Source of the DNA: Ascidia mentula
Lineage: Eukaryota; Chordata; Ascidiacea; Phlebobranchia; Ascidiidae
Direction: 5' to 3'
Assembly: GCA_947561715.1 (NCBI GenBank)
Contig: OX387197.1
Coordinates: 9,979,001-10,043,000, forward strand
DNA length: 64,000 nt
Below are positions 1 to 13,579 of this stretch, one piece after another; position 1 is the first letter of the stretch, and the number at the start of each line of letters is the position of its first letter. Below the pieces are notes generated by a model. That model had not been told where the DNA came from. It was given only the letters and a program-made list of their open reading frames with translations, and did not search any database. The translations under genes were made by a program, and so were the position numbers.

Positions 1-519
1 GGAGGATCGCACAGTTTAGGTTGACAGGTGCAAGTGTATAAAAGTCACTACATATTGTTACACATTTCTGTTTAGTCACTTTTGCGGCATTATTGACAAT
101 TTTTAATCTGCGTCAACACTGGAGGTTGGTTAATACGCCGGATTCGTAAAAAAAAACTGAAGGGGTCGACATCGACAGCTACTTTTTGCATTGCGCGGTT
201 TTGTGTTGCTATAAAGTGTGGGGCCGCGTAAACTAACGGCGTGCACAAATTAGTTACTGCAAGTAGACGCACAGCAAAAAGGTTCACAGCTTCAAGGTTA
301 TGTACAATCAACAACAATATACTTGTGCGGTGCAGGTGTGCTCGTGCTGTGTAAAACTGAACAAAACGCGACTTGGCGCAATATACAAAAACTCTTTGCC
401 TTCGACGGGGCGATAGGCGTGGTCGCATCATCTTTCCACATGCTTCTTGTCGTAACTATATCTTGCATAGCGAGGGGACATACATCTCTTTGTATATAGT
501 ACGGCGCAGGGATTGACGA
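1..519. other. 3' flank of the TESK gene
   Basis: This stretch lies downstream of the TESK stop codon on the minus strand and probably holds its 3' UTR. I see no convincing coding sequence and no clear poly(A) signal on the minus strand. The open frame at 90-431 starts without any recognisable motif. Confidence 0.4.
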
Positions 520-3500
520 TCAGAGAACGGGATCCGAGCGCAATTTGTATTTGGACGGATGGAAACTGCGCTCGTTGCTATTCCAGTCGGTGACCGAGCC
601 GCCGTGGCTGCAGCTCGCATACTGGATTTCATTGCTCATGTCGCCGTTTTCTTGGATGCTCCAAACCACATGAGCGTTGCCGCTTTCTAGAATAGGAGGA
701 ATCGAGGGATGAGGATGATCCTCTTCGTATCCCGAATCCCTGTTTCCGGATTTTGATGCACGATGATGGTCCGTCTTCTCCCTCCTCATGCAGGAGTGGG
801 TGGGAAGGATTGGATCTTGAGTCCGAATGTCAGTTTTCGGATCCTTGCGTCTTTTTTGCGTCATCTCGGCGGCGCAAACCAGTAGCCCGCTCGAAGAGCA
901 TCCGGAGGAGGAGGAAGATATGGAGTGAGGACTAATTGCGTCGGGAGCGTCGGGAGCGGATGACGCGTTGGCGACCGACCCACAAGTGGAAGATGTGGCG
1001 TCATCCTCGGCATCTCTTTCCTCCGCAAAAAACAACTTCGCTTCTCCGTTGGGTGCGAACGTGACGCGGTGACTGCCGTTGCTCCCGGAATCATCATGAT
1101 CGCTCACCACCAGTTTTGGAGACCGCTGCAAGCCAAATTTGTTGGAGAGACCTTGCGATGAAGCGCCGTAAAAAACATCCTCGTCGTCGGTGCGTGAGCG
1201 CGGCTTCCTTTCGCCAGAGGTGGCGCCGTTGGGCTTCGTCGGTTCGTGAGTGTGAAACAGTGTGCTAATGCGAGAAACATCGGGCAGGCTTATACTACGT
1301 CTCACTGTCGATACGTGGCGCGAGAGAACCGACAGTACGGAGGCGAGCGACTGGCGCTCATTTGCGGCATCAGAATCTCCCTCTGCCCTCCTGCGGGCGC
1401 ACCACCACGATGCGAGGTTATTCCCCCGAGGTGAGAGTATCATAGCTCTGTGCACGGCCATCTTATATTTATTGTCTTGTTGCTGCATGCCGGTTGAACC
1501 CCCGTCTGGGGTACTGCAAGGGGAACGGGTGCTTGAGACAACGCTGTCTGAGGAGCGGTGACGGAAGGTGTGTGCTGGCGAGGAGAGATTGAGACTCATC
1601 GGTGGGGAGGGGGCGTTTGCATTGGAATCTTCGTTGAAAGAAGCTGGGAAGTATATTATCGGTTAGCAATTGTTAATCGAAATTGCTGGGTTAACATCTT
1701 GGTAACACTAGCAATAAACCAAGTGGATTAAACGAGCTTGATATATTCCGTAGCGATGATGTCATGAATTACAAGGCAAAAAATCGCTCACGCAGCGGCA
1801 TATAGTTGCGCTGTATTTAACTTTCGTTAGTCACACTGGCTGAAACCGGTTCTGCAATGTCACATTTGTATAGATGCGTGCACATGCGATATCTAAATGG
1901 AATATTTTGGTCCAAAATAACATTTTAGCCAACGTCAAATGCGATGAAAGAAGAAGCAGAACCCACGAAATACATGAAACGGCGAGAGTTACTGACAGCA
2001 CGCACAAATGACACGACGCAAAAAAATGTTTACATAAACTTATTCAAAAAAATGTTGCAAATCACGATACGCGTGATGTTACCGCAAATATTTTGGGCTG
2101 CTTTGCGATAAAAACACCCGCAAGAGCACGAACAACCTCCCTCCAACCGGATTAAACAACATTTTTTGCCCTATGTTTTGTGTACACTGCAAACTGCAGA
2201 ATCATGCATCTTACCGAAAACCGACTTGGGTCTGGACTGGCGTCGCTTAGGTATATTTGCACCGTCGGCGTCCGTTCTCTCTCCGCCTTCAGCCCACGAT
2301 TTCCTCACGTAGTCGGCTTTGGCAATGTCAAAAGTCATCTCCAGCAGTGCCAGACTCGGTTCGTCGGTCAGTTTTCTGGCGTTGTTTAGATGCTAAAATA
2401 AATAAATCAGGTTCAAGTACCAAGAATCGGGACCAGCTTCACGCAACGTAACAACCCATTGAACAATCGAAGTGATGCCAAATTTAAGTTAAAGCTGCAA
2501 ACCCTGAGTGGGTAATTTGTTCAACCGAGGCATTCGATATTTTTTGTACATTCGCTAATTATACTGTTAGAACGACTGGGTTATCTCAGTATTATTCTGT
2601 GTAATTCCATCTACAATTAAGGCAATCAATGACGCTTAGTAGTCAGTGTATTGGTTGTTACGACATGTTTTGTCGTGCATATTCTGCAAACAATCATTAT
2701 GTTACATATTTTCCCGCGTCCTACACAGTTTGCTGGAAAGTTGGCTACAAATATTTCACTCCGTAACCTTACATGACCTTAACAAAATATACTAAGAAAA
2801 GATAGGATTGAGTATTTTAGCACGAAACAAAAAGCACGTATTGTCTCTTGGGTTAGTTCATTTCTTCAACCTCAGGTAAGGTAATAGTTACAACTATGCG
2901 TACATGAAGTCACGTTATAGGTCAGCAGTAAGGACACAATGTTTTCACCCAAACCAAACGGATAACTAAGATTAGTTGGCGAAGGCGTGTAGTGTTCATT
3001 TCAAAATTAACTGATGAAACAATGGGTTTTACTGTCTAATGCGTCCAACGAGGCACGGAGACGCATACGAGCAGGGCATGCTTACGGGTTTTCTAAAAAT
3101 AGATCACCAGCCACAATGAACAACACTACCCGAGCGAAAATGTCAGATTCCCCGCGGAGGGAGCGCAACACAAAAAGTTTGAGGGAAACGTGAAGGACAA
3201 AATACAAAAACGCAAACGTCGCCGCTTGTCCAAATGTGAAAGTAAAATCGTTTTTTTGACGTCACACATCAAAAGGCGTGACCGTTACGGGTGACTGGAG
3301 GTGACTTGTTTACTGAGCAACCGGCATGCAAACACACGTCGGACATGAATGAGCGATGGACGACTTTGTACGGGCGCCAGTATTTGGGCAAAAGATCACA
3401 GCGACATTCCAGCGATTGAAAGTGCGCTTGGCAAACTTTAATTGAGATTGTTCCACTGCAGAACTGTTTTTTTATCACAACGTTTGGAGAACAACGTATG

Positions 3501-6500
3501 CATGAACACACAATTTTTCAAGGCACGTAGCAACAATTAAAATTGCTTTATTTTACGCAAGGCAAAAGTTGCATTAACGGTTAAAATTTACCTATACACG
3601 AACATCTCATGGTTTTCATGCTGATTAAATGTATACAACAGTCACATTAGCTCCATTTGAGCACCCAATAGCGAACGTATATAGACCACTTATAATATGC
3701 GTGACTATAGAGAAGAAAGCTTAATTATCCCCAAAATAGAAGGTAGATGATTATCACGATGCACCGAAAAGGTAAGTTGACATAATAATCTACGCGCGAC
3801 CAGGTATCGACCTTTACCACGAATGCTCGTGTGAAACAGAAAGACATGGATGGGGAAGTGGATTTCTCCCCTTCGAGAATGTTTATGTGCGCAGGCGATA
3901 TCTGCTTGCTTTAAGATTTCGGGGTGCGGTAAACGACGCGAAACAGAAATTGCCGCACAAAACACCTGTCGAGAAAGTCTCGGAGCTGCTAAATTTGAGA
4001 GTTCGCCAAACTCGACATTCCAAATGAAACCGAAGGACAGTAAGACGAAACGACAAGGCGAAACACAGGTTATGAACGCGGTATTAAGCAGTAACCTGCA
4101 ACCCACGACGTAGAGACCGCGTCATCATAATCGACCGCGCGTTCTATAGGCAGAAGGACAGCGGAAACGCTTCTATTTACCAATGTAGTAACAAACATGT
4201 ATGAATAGAGCTCGCATGTGGTACTGAGCAGCTCGTGCATGTGTAAACGCAAGCTTCTTCTTCCGCGTGTCACCGACCCCTCCGAACGCGGAGGCTGGGT
4301 GCGTTGCGCAACGCTTAAAACATAAACATGTCCGGGTTGTTTCAACTTTGCCAAGGGACTTTGAATCTTAAGCATAAGTTACAAGATGCTTGTTTTTATA
4401 ACGCCCCAATGATATTATTTAAACTCATAACTGTCTCACGACCTGCACGACGCTTTAACGCACAATTTATCGGCGTGACATTTTCAGCAGATTGGATAAC
4501 ATAAACGTGGCAACTTGACACTTAGAGGTGGGCACTTTGCTTACATCTGATTGCAACTACAGTATAGGGGGGAGAAATTTAATAACGGACGAGGGTGTCA
4601 CTAATGTCTCTAAACACTGTAATCCTTCCGAGGACACGTATCAAGACATGCGATAGTGGCCAACACAACGTGTTGCAAGGGTTAATTTATGGTGTGTGAA
4701 ACATTGTATACATCGGTAGGAGGCGTTGAGGTTCACATCAATACTATCAGAGGTTAATTGAAACTTTGCATCGACCGCAGACTTTCGCTTTGCTAGCCGT
4801 AAAGATTACAAAATCATTATAGCCTCACTTTTATTTAAATGGTAATGCATTTTTAGAAAAGAGGTTGATGCAATTCTCTGTTCCGTTTACGTGTTAATGG
4901 CGAAAGTTGACAATTTTTTTCGGGACAAAAAAACTCGCTTTTGTCACTCGGCCTATGGCATATTATGATGGCAAAAACGTATACCTCGAGTGCCGAGAAG
5001 GGGTTTGCGAATTCCGCTTCGTCGTCGGGTTGATCTCCGTTCGCCGAAAGCGCCATGTTAGCTGCGTGAGTCAGGAGCTCGCGGGAGATGTCGGAGAAGC
5101 TTCTAGAAAGACGGGAGGCCGAAGACGGACGACGAGTCTGCGCGTGCAAAGAACTGGTGACTAAACCTATCCTGCACCAGGTAATGCGTCACGTGATGTA
5201 CGTGTGGCACACTATTAGACGGAAAACGGGTTTCTTCCGGGGTGGGTTACCTGAGGTCGATGGTTCTCGGGATCTTATGGTATACACGGCTTACTATGTG
5301 CATTTTTATATCCACACAGTCTATACATTTTGGCTATTTAAATTCAAAATATTCACCCATCGACCCCGGTGGGAACATCAAACAATAGTTAGAACTCTTG
5401 TTTGTGTAAAGGTTTCTTCTGACAGTCTTATGGGGACAAATACTTGGTATCTGATTTTTAACAAGTTATATATGAGGAAATAAAACAATTTGCTGTTAAA
5501 AGTTAAATAAAGCTATGGGGCATTGTTGGCGACTTGCTTGACCTTGCGGTTAAACTAAAGGGGTCTGTATATTATCAAAACAATTCGATAGATTCGCCAG
5601 CACTATTCTCCCATTCTTTTACTGATCGTAAATATCTTACTGAGATAGTTTTGTTTGAACAAAGCAGTAAAAGAGAAATGTTCAAACAACTACATTTTTC
5701 CTTCGCCTACCTCAGCGAAACCGCGAAGATATTTGAAAATTACCCAAAGAACAATAAGTCGCAACGCGAAAGTGAAAGAAATACGAACCCGTGGTGATTT
5801 TGGAGGTTTGGAAGGTGACATGATAGGGCTTCTGTTGCTGGCACCTTGGGAAGTTCTCATCTTGGAAGCCGAATATCGACTGCGGCTCACTTCGTCAACT
5901 GTCGATAAGAGAACAAGTGTGTTTGTAGTTTTCAAAGGTTGTGGAAAGGTTCTGTGGTTGTGTACCGTGACCTGACTTATCATTTTAGGCGCTGTGGCGG
6001 CAAATGTCCTTTATGCGACCTCGGTTTAACGTAAAATCGGTGGAAATGTGTCGCATTCGCTTTGTGATGCTGCTTGTTAATCGATCGCAGATAGGTCACT
6101 GGGACAAAGCAAACCTTGAGCTGTTCCGGGCCAAAAAATGGCATTTGGTGCTTGGCCACAATGCAGGAGGCTATAGGTACAGAAAGGATTTCGGGGCCAA
6201 TCTAAAAATTATTAAAAACTAACCAGAATGATTTCCATATAATTTTCGGGAAAACCCTTAAACCTTAAGTAAACCAAGGGGTTGGGCTGCAAGTACGCGA
6301 ACAGAGGTGCAAGTACAAAAGGTCTCACAAACGTGGTTTCGCGAGTACGACACAATGATCGCACGCACACGCTACACAAGCGTGTTTATATACCGCGGCT
6401 CGCAACTTGCTCATAATTCGTGGGCGTTGGCGCTCGAATCACTTCAACAAACACCAGCACTTTGTAAAAGAAACAAAGCCACAAGGCTGCTGTTGCAAAT

Positions 6501-9500
6501 ATAACATAAACAAACCCATGTATTTAGGATACTGTTGGCGTTAATTGATGAAGCTTGTCGGTTAAGGGACATTACTCAAAACAAAACAAGTACACGGGTG
6601 ACATCATATAGTCAAATACGTCATACAAATTTTCGCTCATTTGCATGGGACAACATGTACAAGACCACTTCAAGGGGTTTTGTGGCAAAGTCGGTTGTTT
6701 TGGCCCAGAAAGAAGATCGAACAACCCACGAATGGGGACAAACCCGGGGTTCACGCGAAGGGCCAGAAGTCAGCACGTGCAAACCTCTGGGATGCAAGCA
6801 ACAAGCAAATCTGACGTGCGGTGGAGGGAGGGGCGTGCTAGACAAAAATCGCCAATGGCAGGGCACCAGCAGACGCAAGAAGCGCGTCTCGCCTTCACCA
6901 AAACCCCACGAAGCGCGCGTGGGACGAGAACAGGAAGGAAGGTCGTGATTAAACTCAGCCACCATTTGCGTGAAGGACCTTGGCGAACAATAGAAATCAA
7001 CGCCAGCGATGGCATTATGACGAATTGCCTTGCGACAAGTCAACATGCGTAGACCTGCAAGCACACAGCGAACTGCACGTTCGTTGCAACTGCTGCGCGC
7101 CTTTGACATTCGACCTGCTGTGACGCGACGATTTTACGCTCTCGGGCTGAAGCGAGTAAAACTTTAAAGGTTACGGATCTAAAATTACGGCCTCGTGCCT
7201 TGCGTACAGTTTAATAACAAAGTTTTATTGATTGCAAAGAACTTTTGCATCTAACGCTTTGACGTAAATCGCTGCCGCCTAAATGCGTAGTTATTTTTTG
7301 TCGTACACGTGCCCTGTTACGACAGAAGCCACAAAAATCAGGAACTTACTGATAATAAACACAAAAACGGGAGTCAAAAAAAATAAACACAATAGCTTTT
7401 GAGGGACGGTGTTTTCCTATTGCCACTAAGTCTGGCTTATGAAAACAAACCTACATTCCACTGAAATATCCACACTTACCTCTGAAGGACGAGGAACGCT
7501 TCTTCTTTTTCATGATTACGAGGAGAGATTCCAGACGCGCTACAACTTGCTGGAAGGAGGGGCGGTTTTTGGCTTCGACCTAAACGTTAGGAAATACGTG
7601 TAAATTTCCATATATGTGGTGATGCCTGTATGGCATACAATATGGGTGGTCGTTTTTGGGATAAGTGGAGAAGTCAAGACACCAGAATGTGGGTTGTGAA
7701 ATGCGCATTAATGAAGTTATACCTGTCGGTTTTAAAGTTGGAAAACACAAAATGTGTTTAACACAAAATTTCCAAAGCAAAATGACAGACAACAGTGCAA
7801 TATAATGTAATGAACAAACTCACCAGAAGATTCACTACACAATAAATGTTACTATATGCATGCTTAATAATGGGAGACCAATTACACCGGAAATTAACCG
7901 ACCCCTCCACAGTAATATTTAACCTGATGGGCATTACTAACACCCCTGTAATGAAATAACTATAAAGGGACTCGCACAGACTGCTGCAATTATGACCAAT
8001 CAGGTACAGTTCAAGCATACACACTTATATTTAATATATTTAACACTTTTGACTCATTAATTGAAATGGTATTAATCAAAAAAATCATGATGAAACTGTT
8101 GTGCATAATTCAGAAATTGTCCTTATGTGTCTGCCTACCCTGGATGAACATACATCCATAACCATTCAGCATTTGTTTAGCAAACAGGCTTGTCACTTCA
8201 AAGACATGAAATAGAGTGCCAACGACAAACTGTGATTAACCCGACATAATTAAACACGGAAAGGATTTAATCAAACTCCTTTCGGCATATCTTAACCTTA
8301 TCGACAAACATGTGTGTACAACATAATATTACCAGTAGAGCTGACTAGTCACAGTTACCTGGCAACAGTCATAAGCCAATTGAAGAAACTCATTTGGTGG
8401 AGAAGTGTTTGGATCACCAGTCATTACCATTCGGTGGAATGTATCTCGCGCTAATCCGAAGTCAGAACTTCGTGGAAGCTCTTCAGGATCACAAGACACC
8501 TGGGCCATCAACTGGCACAGGATCAACCCGTAGGAAAAAAGATCCGCCTGTAAATTAATTACGAGTTTATTCCCTTGGCATGACAGGTTCATGATTGTTT
8601 TTTAATTGTTTTTTTCAACTAGTTTGGTTGAATGTACTGTAGTTATATCCATTATTTTTTTAATGAAAGTTTTAAAATGCCCCACTACACATAGATCAGG
8701 TGCAGAATAAAAGTAAACGAACGGTGGATGTGCTACTCTACTGATATCATGGCCATCGTCATTGAACAATTTACATAAAGTGAAAATGGTTTCATCATGG
8801 TGAAGTTGAGGCAAACACAAACACACTAAGTTGGCAGATAACTTCCTTAAAGCATGATAATTATGATGTAATGTTGATTGGCTTAGGGCCACGATCCAGC
8901 ACTATGAAAGCTTCCCAACATGCTGCCAGGGTTATTACTGTATATCCCAGCATGCCATGACAAAAAGGGCAAGATAGTGTCAGTTATACAAATATAGCCA
9001 AGGCTTGGGCGGTCATTTCATGCGGTGGTGGTGTATAAACCTCTCAAAACAAAATATATGCAAGTGTATACATACCAGCAAATACAGAGGAATGAACCAT
9101 TTGTTTGTTAATTACTAAAATGTTGTAAATTTTAGAGTAACGTTTCTGTAATGATTAACATGGTTGCTATCCATATTAGGTTTCTGAAACTGCAGGTTGT
9201 GTAAAAGGCAGCTTTCCCAACCAACCATTTTCACTCCCCTTTAAAAGCAGTAACCTTTGCATTCAGGCAAACCGCAACAAGGATTCCTGCGCACCACAAT
9301 TTACCCAATAGTTTACACAGGAGCAATAAGCCTATGCACACATGAACACAATTCTCAGGAAAGTCGTAAATTCCAAGGCAATAAATAGCTAAAAGTTTAA
9401 ATTAAGCAGTATATCAAACCTTTTCGTTGTAGGGTCTGGTATGTATAACTTCAGGTGCCATGATGTACGGGGTTCCCACCAGTGCCAGATGTTTCTCATC

Positions 9501-12500
9501 CTCTGGAGTGGCGGGTATTTTCTCGGCAAGCCCAAGGTCTGCTACCACTGCTTGGAACTTGGTCTTGCCATTCTTGTCAGTCGATACGCTCACCAGACAG
9601 TTCTACCACCAACAACATGTTTGTATATGTACTATCTTCTATGCTAGGAGCAAAAGAGATTTAAAATACTAAACTACACAACATTCATATGCCTGATACT
9701 GAACCACAGCAGTTTAGACTGAGTGCTAATTTATTGGTTTCCAGTTTACCTTGGCGCTGAGATCCCGATGGAATATACCAATGTTGTGCAGGTATTTCAT
9801 GCCTGATGCAATGTCATGTGCAATCTGTATTCGTTGCTTCCAAGACAATTTATATTTTTTCTTTGTTATTAGTTGCTCCAGATCACCACCATTGATGAAC
9901 TGCAACCAAAAAAACTATTTACTGCCACCATAATGTACTGAAAGTTTTATTAGCATTTTTTGAGCTAATGTGCATTACCTCCGTTAGTGCATGGAGTTGT
10001 CCTTCATGTACACAGACTCCTTTAAATCTGTAAAAACGGTAAATTTTAGCTTTGACATTCACTTTGGAACTTTACACTAAAAAGCGACAAGTTTATGCAC
10101 AAACTGCTGTTTTGAATAAACGAAAACAGTAACCAAAAAAGGGAACCCAAATGAATTAACGAATCCCACAAATATGTTTTAAACAAAGGGTTCTAAATTG
10201 TGTAGTTGGTTACAGAAAAGCATTTGAGGTTTTGCAGTTTGGCAAACTGCAATCAATAACAGCAATCAATATGACAAGGCCTTACTTGAGAATGTTAGTG
10301 TGGGAAAGGCGGTTCATAAGTTGGACTTCTCGCAGGATGTTCATTTTGGAGTTGGTATCCTTGTTGCGCTTTAAGACCATCACATTGCCTGATTGCTTGT
10401 GTGTAGCCTGCAAAGACAGACAGACAAACCACTTATAAACTGCTCTGAACTGCTAATGCAAGTTCAGTCATTAGTGCAGCATGCCATGATGGAGCATAAT
10501 TATTCCCTAGAGGTGCCACAAAAAGCAAACAAATGCTTTTGAAAGTTTGCAATGTAAACATTCACATTTTCTAGGAAAAGGGTTGTATATATATAAAATA
10601 CAATCAATAAAAAACAGATTTGGACTATGAATAACTGTTTTAAAATATGACTGAACATCTATATTGTTCTTAGTTGCATAAAGGCCAGTATGAATGATAT
10701 TGGGCCAACGCAAAGAACAGCAATCATTATAAAACAAGTTTTGTTTGCTCCGACTGACTAACCATTTAGCAAGATACAACTGGTAAAGTGATGAGAAAGG
10801 GTTTGGGGATGTTTTCAGAGTTGCGAAAGAAGCAAAAACAAACATAATGACAAATTAAATTACAGCTACAAATGCAAACAAACCAAGATAAACCCAGAGA
10901 ATTTTGACATAGACAATTTTGATTCATACAGGAAAAACTATTTTGATCAGGGTTATCCTTCTGAATCTATTTTATGCCTTAATGATTAATGAGTACTTAA
11001 CAAATAAGATATTTGACCAAGGCTATTGAAAATCTGCATCATCATTCATAGCCATTATGGGGTGAGTAAAGGTGTAAGAATATCTTGGAACTGAGACAAA
11101 ATAAGTTCGGGTATAATTTGTCAAGCCCATTTACTCATTAGAACTGGTTAGGGAAGGACATACAAAACTTTTTCACTTGTGACCCATTTTAACAGGTTAA
11201 AATTTGCCATGATCCCTCATGTTTGATGTTAATATTTACATATTTTTTATAAAACCACTGAAACTACTATGAATTGTACAACGAAAAGAACATCACTGTA
11301 CTTTGTGTAACATTGACTTTTTGCGACCCATAAAATTCATTGTGTGATCTCCTGCAGGGTCGCAACCCCAGGTTTGGAAAACCCTGGTTTAACATATATG
11401 TTCAATCCTAAAACAGTTTGTTTTGGAAAGCTGCAAAACCACATGGCAATGAACAGGTCAGGGCAGCAAAGCAAATTGGTATCATAATATATCTTACCTA
11501 ATCACCAAATAAATAGGTAGTGCATGGCAATGCCAAGAACAAATAAACTGAAAGGAATGCGGCAGGTCTTCCGTTTAAAATATACCCCCAAGAACGTAAA
11601 AACGCACGGACGAGAAACGTCGTGCTATTGAGTAGCCGTTGGTTAGAATACGTAGCCGGCTAGTTTACATAAACAAATAAACTGCTAACGAGTGTTTCCG
11701 CCATTACGAACTTATCGGGCACAGAAAGGGCGACTTAAAGAAGGGCTTGGCCTCTAAAATATAGCGCCACACTATTTAAACGCACGTGCACGTTACTAAG
11801 AGGAAGTACGTCAAGTTATCTTTGGCGATGTGTCAGATACTCCAGTTACAAAAGTCGTGTTAAGCTAGCTCTGTGCCATCTAAAGCATTCAATGGGATTC
11901 CTGCGCAGGCTTCCGCCCTTGCCAAAAGCGATCGGCATTACCAGAAGCGCATGGAATATCTCCACACACGAGGCGCAGAGACAACCTGAGAAATCCCTGT
12001 GCGCCGCGACCCGTTTTTAGCAATTTGCATGCGAACGTGTGAAAATCGAAAGGATGCAGTATCTGCACGAAAGATTAATCTGGCGATTGACCTATTTGTA
12101 CCTCGTTACTAGCAGCGAGCTAGCCGTGCCAAGGGGATAACTACGGTTGGTTGGTAAGCATCCAACTGGCAACCTGCGCCTGTTTACTTCAATAGTAGAT
12201 ACATACATACTTTTTATTGTGAGTTACACATCAACAGTGGATTTACTAACACTAAAGTTACAGATATGCTTGTACAAACCAATGCTGTCATTGTTGGGTA
12301 AAGTAATAGCAAACCATTGGATACTTTACATTAACTTGGCAAAAGTATACCTTACAATAAAATGATAAACTTGCTAAACCAAAAGACAACAAACATTTTT
12401 TAAAGTAAATTTGATTATACTAAAATATAGAACAAGTTTTGGTATTTGTACCTTGAAAACATCAGAAAAATATCCATAACCAAGTTCTTCCAAATAAAAG

Positions 12501-12676
12501 TCATCTATCCTTGCCAAATTTGACACAGCATTTTGAAGCGCATTGAAGTGTGAAATGTTGAGGCTTCGTCTTCGGACAGAAGCAGGTTGGTTTCGGTTCG
12601 AATTAGATCCCAGTGATGATCGCATTGTGACTTGTTGAGGGGAAGTTTCACAACTGTTTGAATTTGCATTCGGCAT
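520..12676 (-). CDS. TESK: TESK-type dual-specificity protein kinase (10 coding exons)
   Basis: Predicted kinase of the LIMK/TESK family, which phosphorylates cofilin and regulates actin. Coding exons, 5' to 3': 12676-12452, 10407-10286, 10027-9979, 9899-9750, 9602-9420, 8547-8359, 7579-7480, 5160-4985, 2392-2215, 1643-520. All joins are GT-AG and phase-matched, giving 831 aa. Motifs: glycine loop GYGYFSDVF (66-74), catalytic Lys88 in VMVLK, HRDLSAKN (176-183), metal-binding motif written DLG (204-206), APE (231-233), and the TESK-like segment ADLFSYGLILCQLMAQV. The tail after about residue 340 is Ser-rich and includes RSISLP (573-578), an exact RSxSxP 14-3-3 motif. ATG 12676 is chosen because an in-frame TGA lies just upstream. 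An untranslated 5' exon may lie near 13320-13430. LIMK is excluded because no LIM or PDZ domain is seen. Confidence 0.88.
2393..4984 (-). other. Large TESK intron 8
   Basis: This 2.6 kb intron separates the exons ending in PFSALE and beginning HLNNARK. Several short frames occur on both strands (for example 3705-4106), but none has a motif, a good start context or flanking splice sites. I see no further gene here. Confidence 0.6.
5161..7479 (-). other. Large TESK intron 7 with a GC-richer patch
   Basis: This 2.3 kb intron follows the exon that ends the kinase domain. A GC-richer patch at about 6700-7110 is open in several frames on both strands, which explains the overlapping short frames there. 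None of them carries a recognisable domain. It could be a regulatory island or an unrecognised alternative exon. Confidence 0.45.
10948..11395. mobile_element. Possible hAT-like non-autonomous element in TESK intron 1
   Basis: The right end reads as the inverse of a CAGGGTTTTCC-type terminus, and a similar CAGGGTTATCC lies at 10948. The internal text (GACCCATTTTAAC, GGGTCGCAACCCC) resembles degraded hAT MITEs. I could not find a convincing 8-bp target duplication, so the boundaries are uncertain. Confidence 0.3.
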
Positions 12677-13300
12677 TTCAGATGTTGCCAATCACCAGTT
12701 TATATAAATACTATAGCTATCAGTTGCAGCTTTTTCATATTCTTGTTGTGCATCTAACATACATAAAAAAACAAAAACAAAATAGTCATGTGGGCTACTA
12801 ACACACCATTATATGCAGTAAATTGCAAACAATCCATTGCACCTACATGCTAACAACATGCACCTGCATTCACAATGACAATGCAGTATTTTGCATTACA
12901 ACAATATTGCTCAGATATAGACTTTAATGCTACATTGATATTCTTTTTTATTACAACGGCGTAAAACAAGGCATTTAAACGCGCAAATACCTGAACAACA
13001 GAACCATAATGTAAAACATACCTTTACTTTGTAAAACACACATAGAGCACCGATTCAACAAGTTCTAGTAAAAATAACAACATGGAATGGACTGCCGCAA
13101 TTTTGCACAAATTACTGTAACTGCTGCAAAAAAAAACTCTGCAAACAATTTTGGCGACAACTAAACCCTAGGCGCACTGCGGGCTAAATGACAGAACCAT
13201 AAGCTACAGCAAGGTGCTGAAACCATTACTCATGAATTCACGCTTAGACGGTTGTGTTGTGTTGTGGAGCGGCTCGAATTGAAGAAAAAAAGACCCTGGT

Positions 13301-13430
13301 AAATTGAGTTTAGCACACTTACGTAGACAAGTCGGGTCACGAGAGAATTGATGTTTTGAAAAGGAAGAAAGCAAATCCCTTCTTCTTCTCTCTCTCTCTC
13401 TCACACACTGATGCGGCTGAGCTTTCTTGG
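13301..13430 (-). repeat. 5'-exon-like segment, left copy (inverted duplicate)
   Basis: On the minus strand the order is a GA-rich run, then a block conserved with the right copy, then a donor-like site reading CTTGTCTAC followed by GTAAGTG. It faces TESK, so it could be a non-coding first exon of that gene. The same block recurs inverted at 20218-20335. Homology ends about 20 bases past the donor-like site. Confidence 0.55.
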
Positions 13431-13572
13431 CGGTAACTTAACGAATCAACAGTTCGTCTGCCCTATTCCTTCCATCCAGGATGTGAGGCATCAAGCAGAA
13501 GTAGGAGTTTTTCATAATTATATTTTTGTAGAATTAATATGGATCTACTTTTGTTTTGCCGAAAAGAAATTT

Positions 13573-13579
13573 ACAAAGG
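13573..13579 (+). repeat. Target-site duplication, left (ACAAAGG)
   Basis: Seven bases directly before the element's terminal CACCCCATTAG. They are repeated exactly after the right terminus at 19922-19928. Confidence 0.75.

Larger units (their letters stand above)
12677..13579. other. TESK upstream region
   Basis: This holds the putative 5' UTR and promoter of TESK. The only recognisable structure is the segment at 13301-13430, listed separately, which is duplicated in inverted orientation near 20218-20335. I see no other gene. Confidence 0.45.

Noticed and set aside
6621-7109. Overlapping frames of 81-162 codons on both strands in TESK intron 7
   Set aside because: They overlap one another in a GC-richer patch, lack domains and lack convincing splice sites in any frame.
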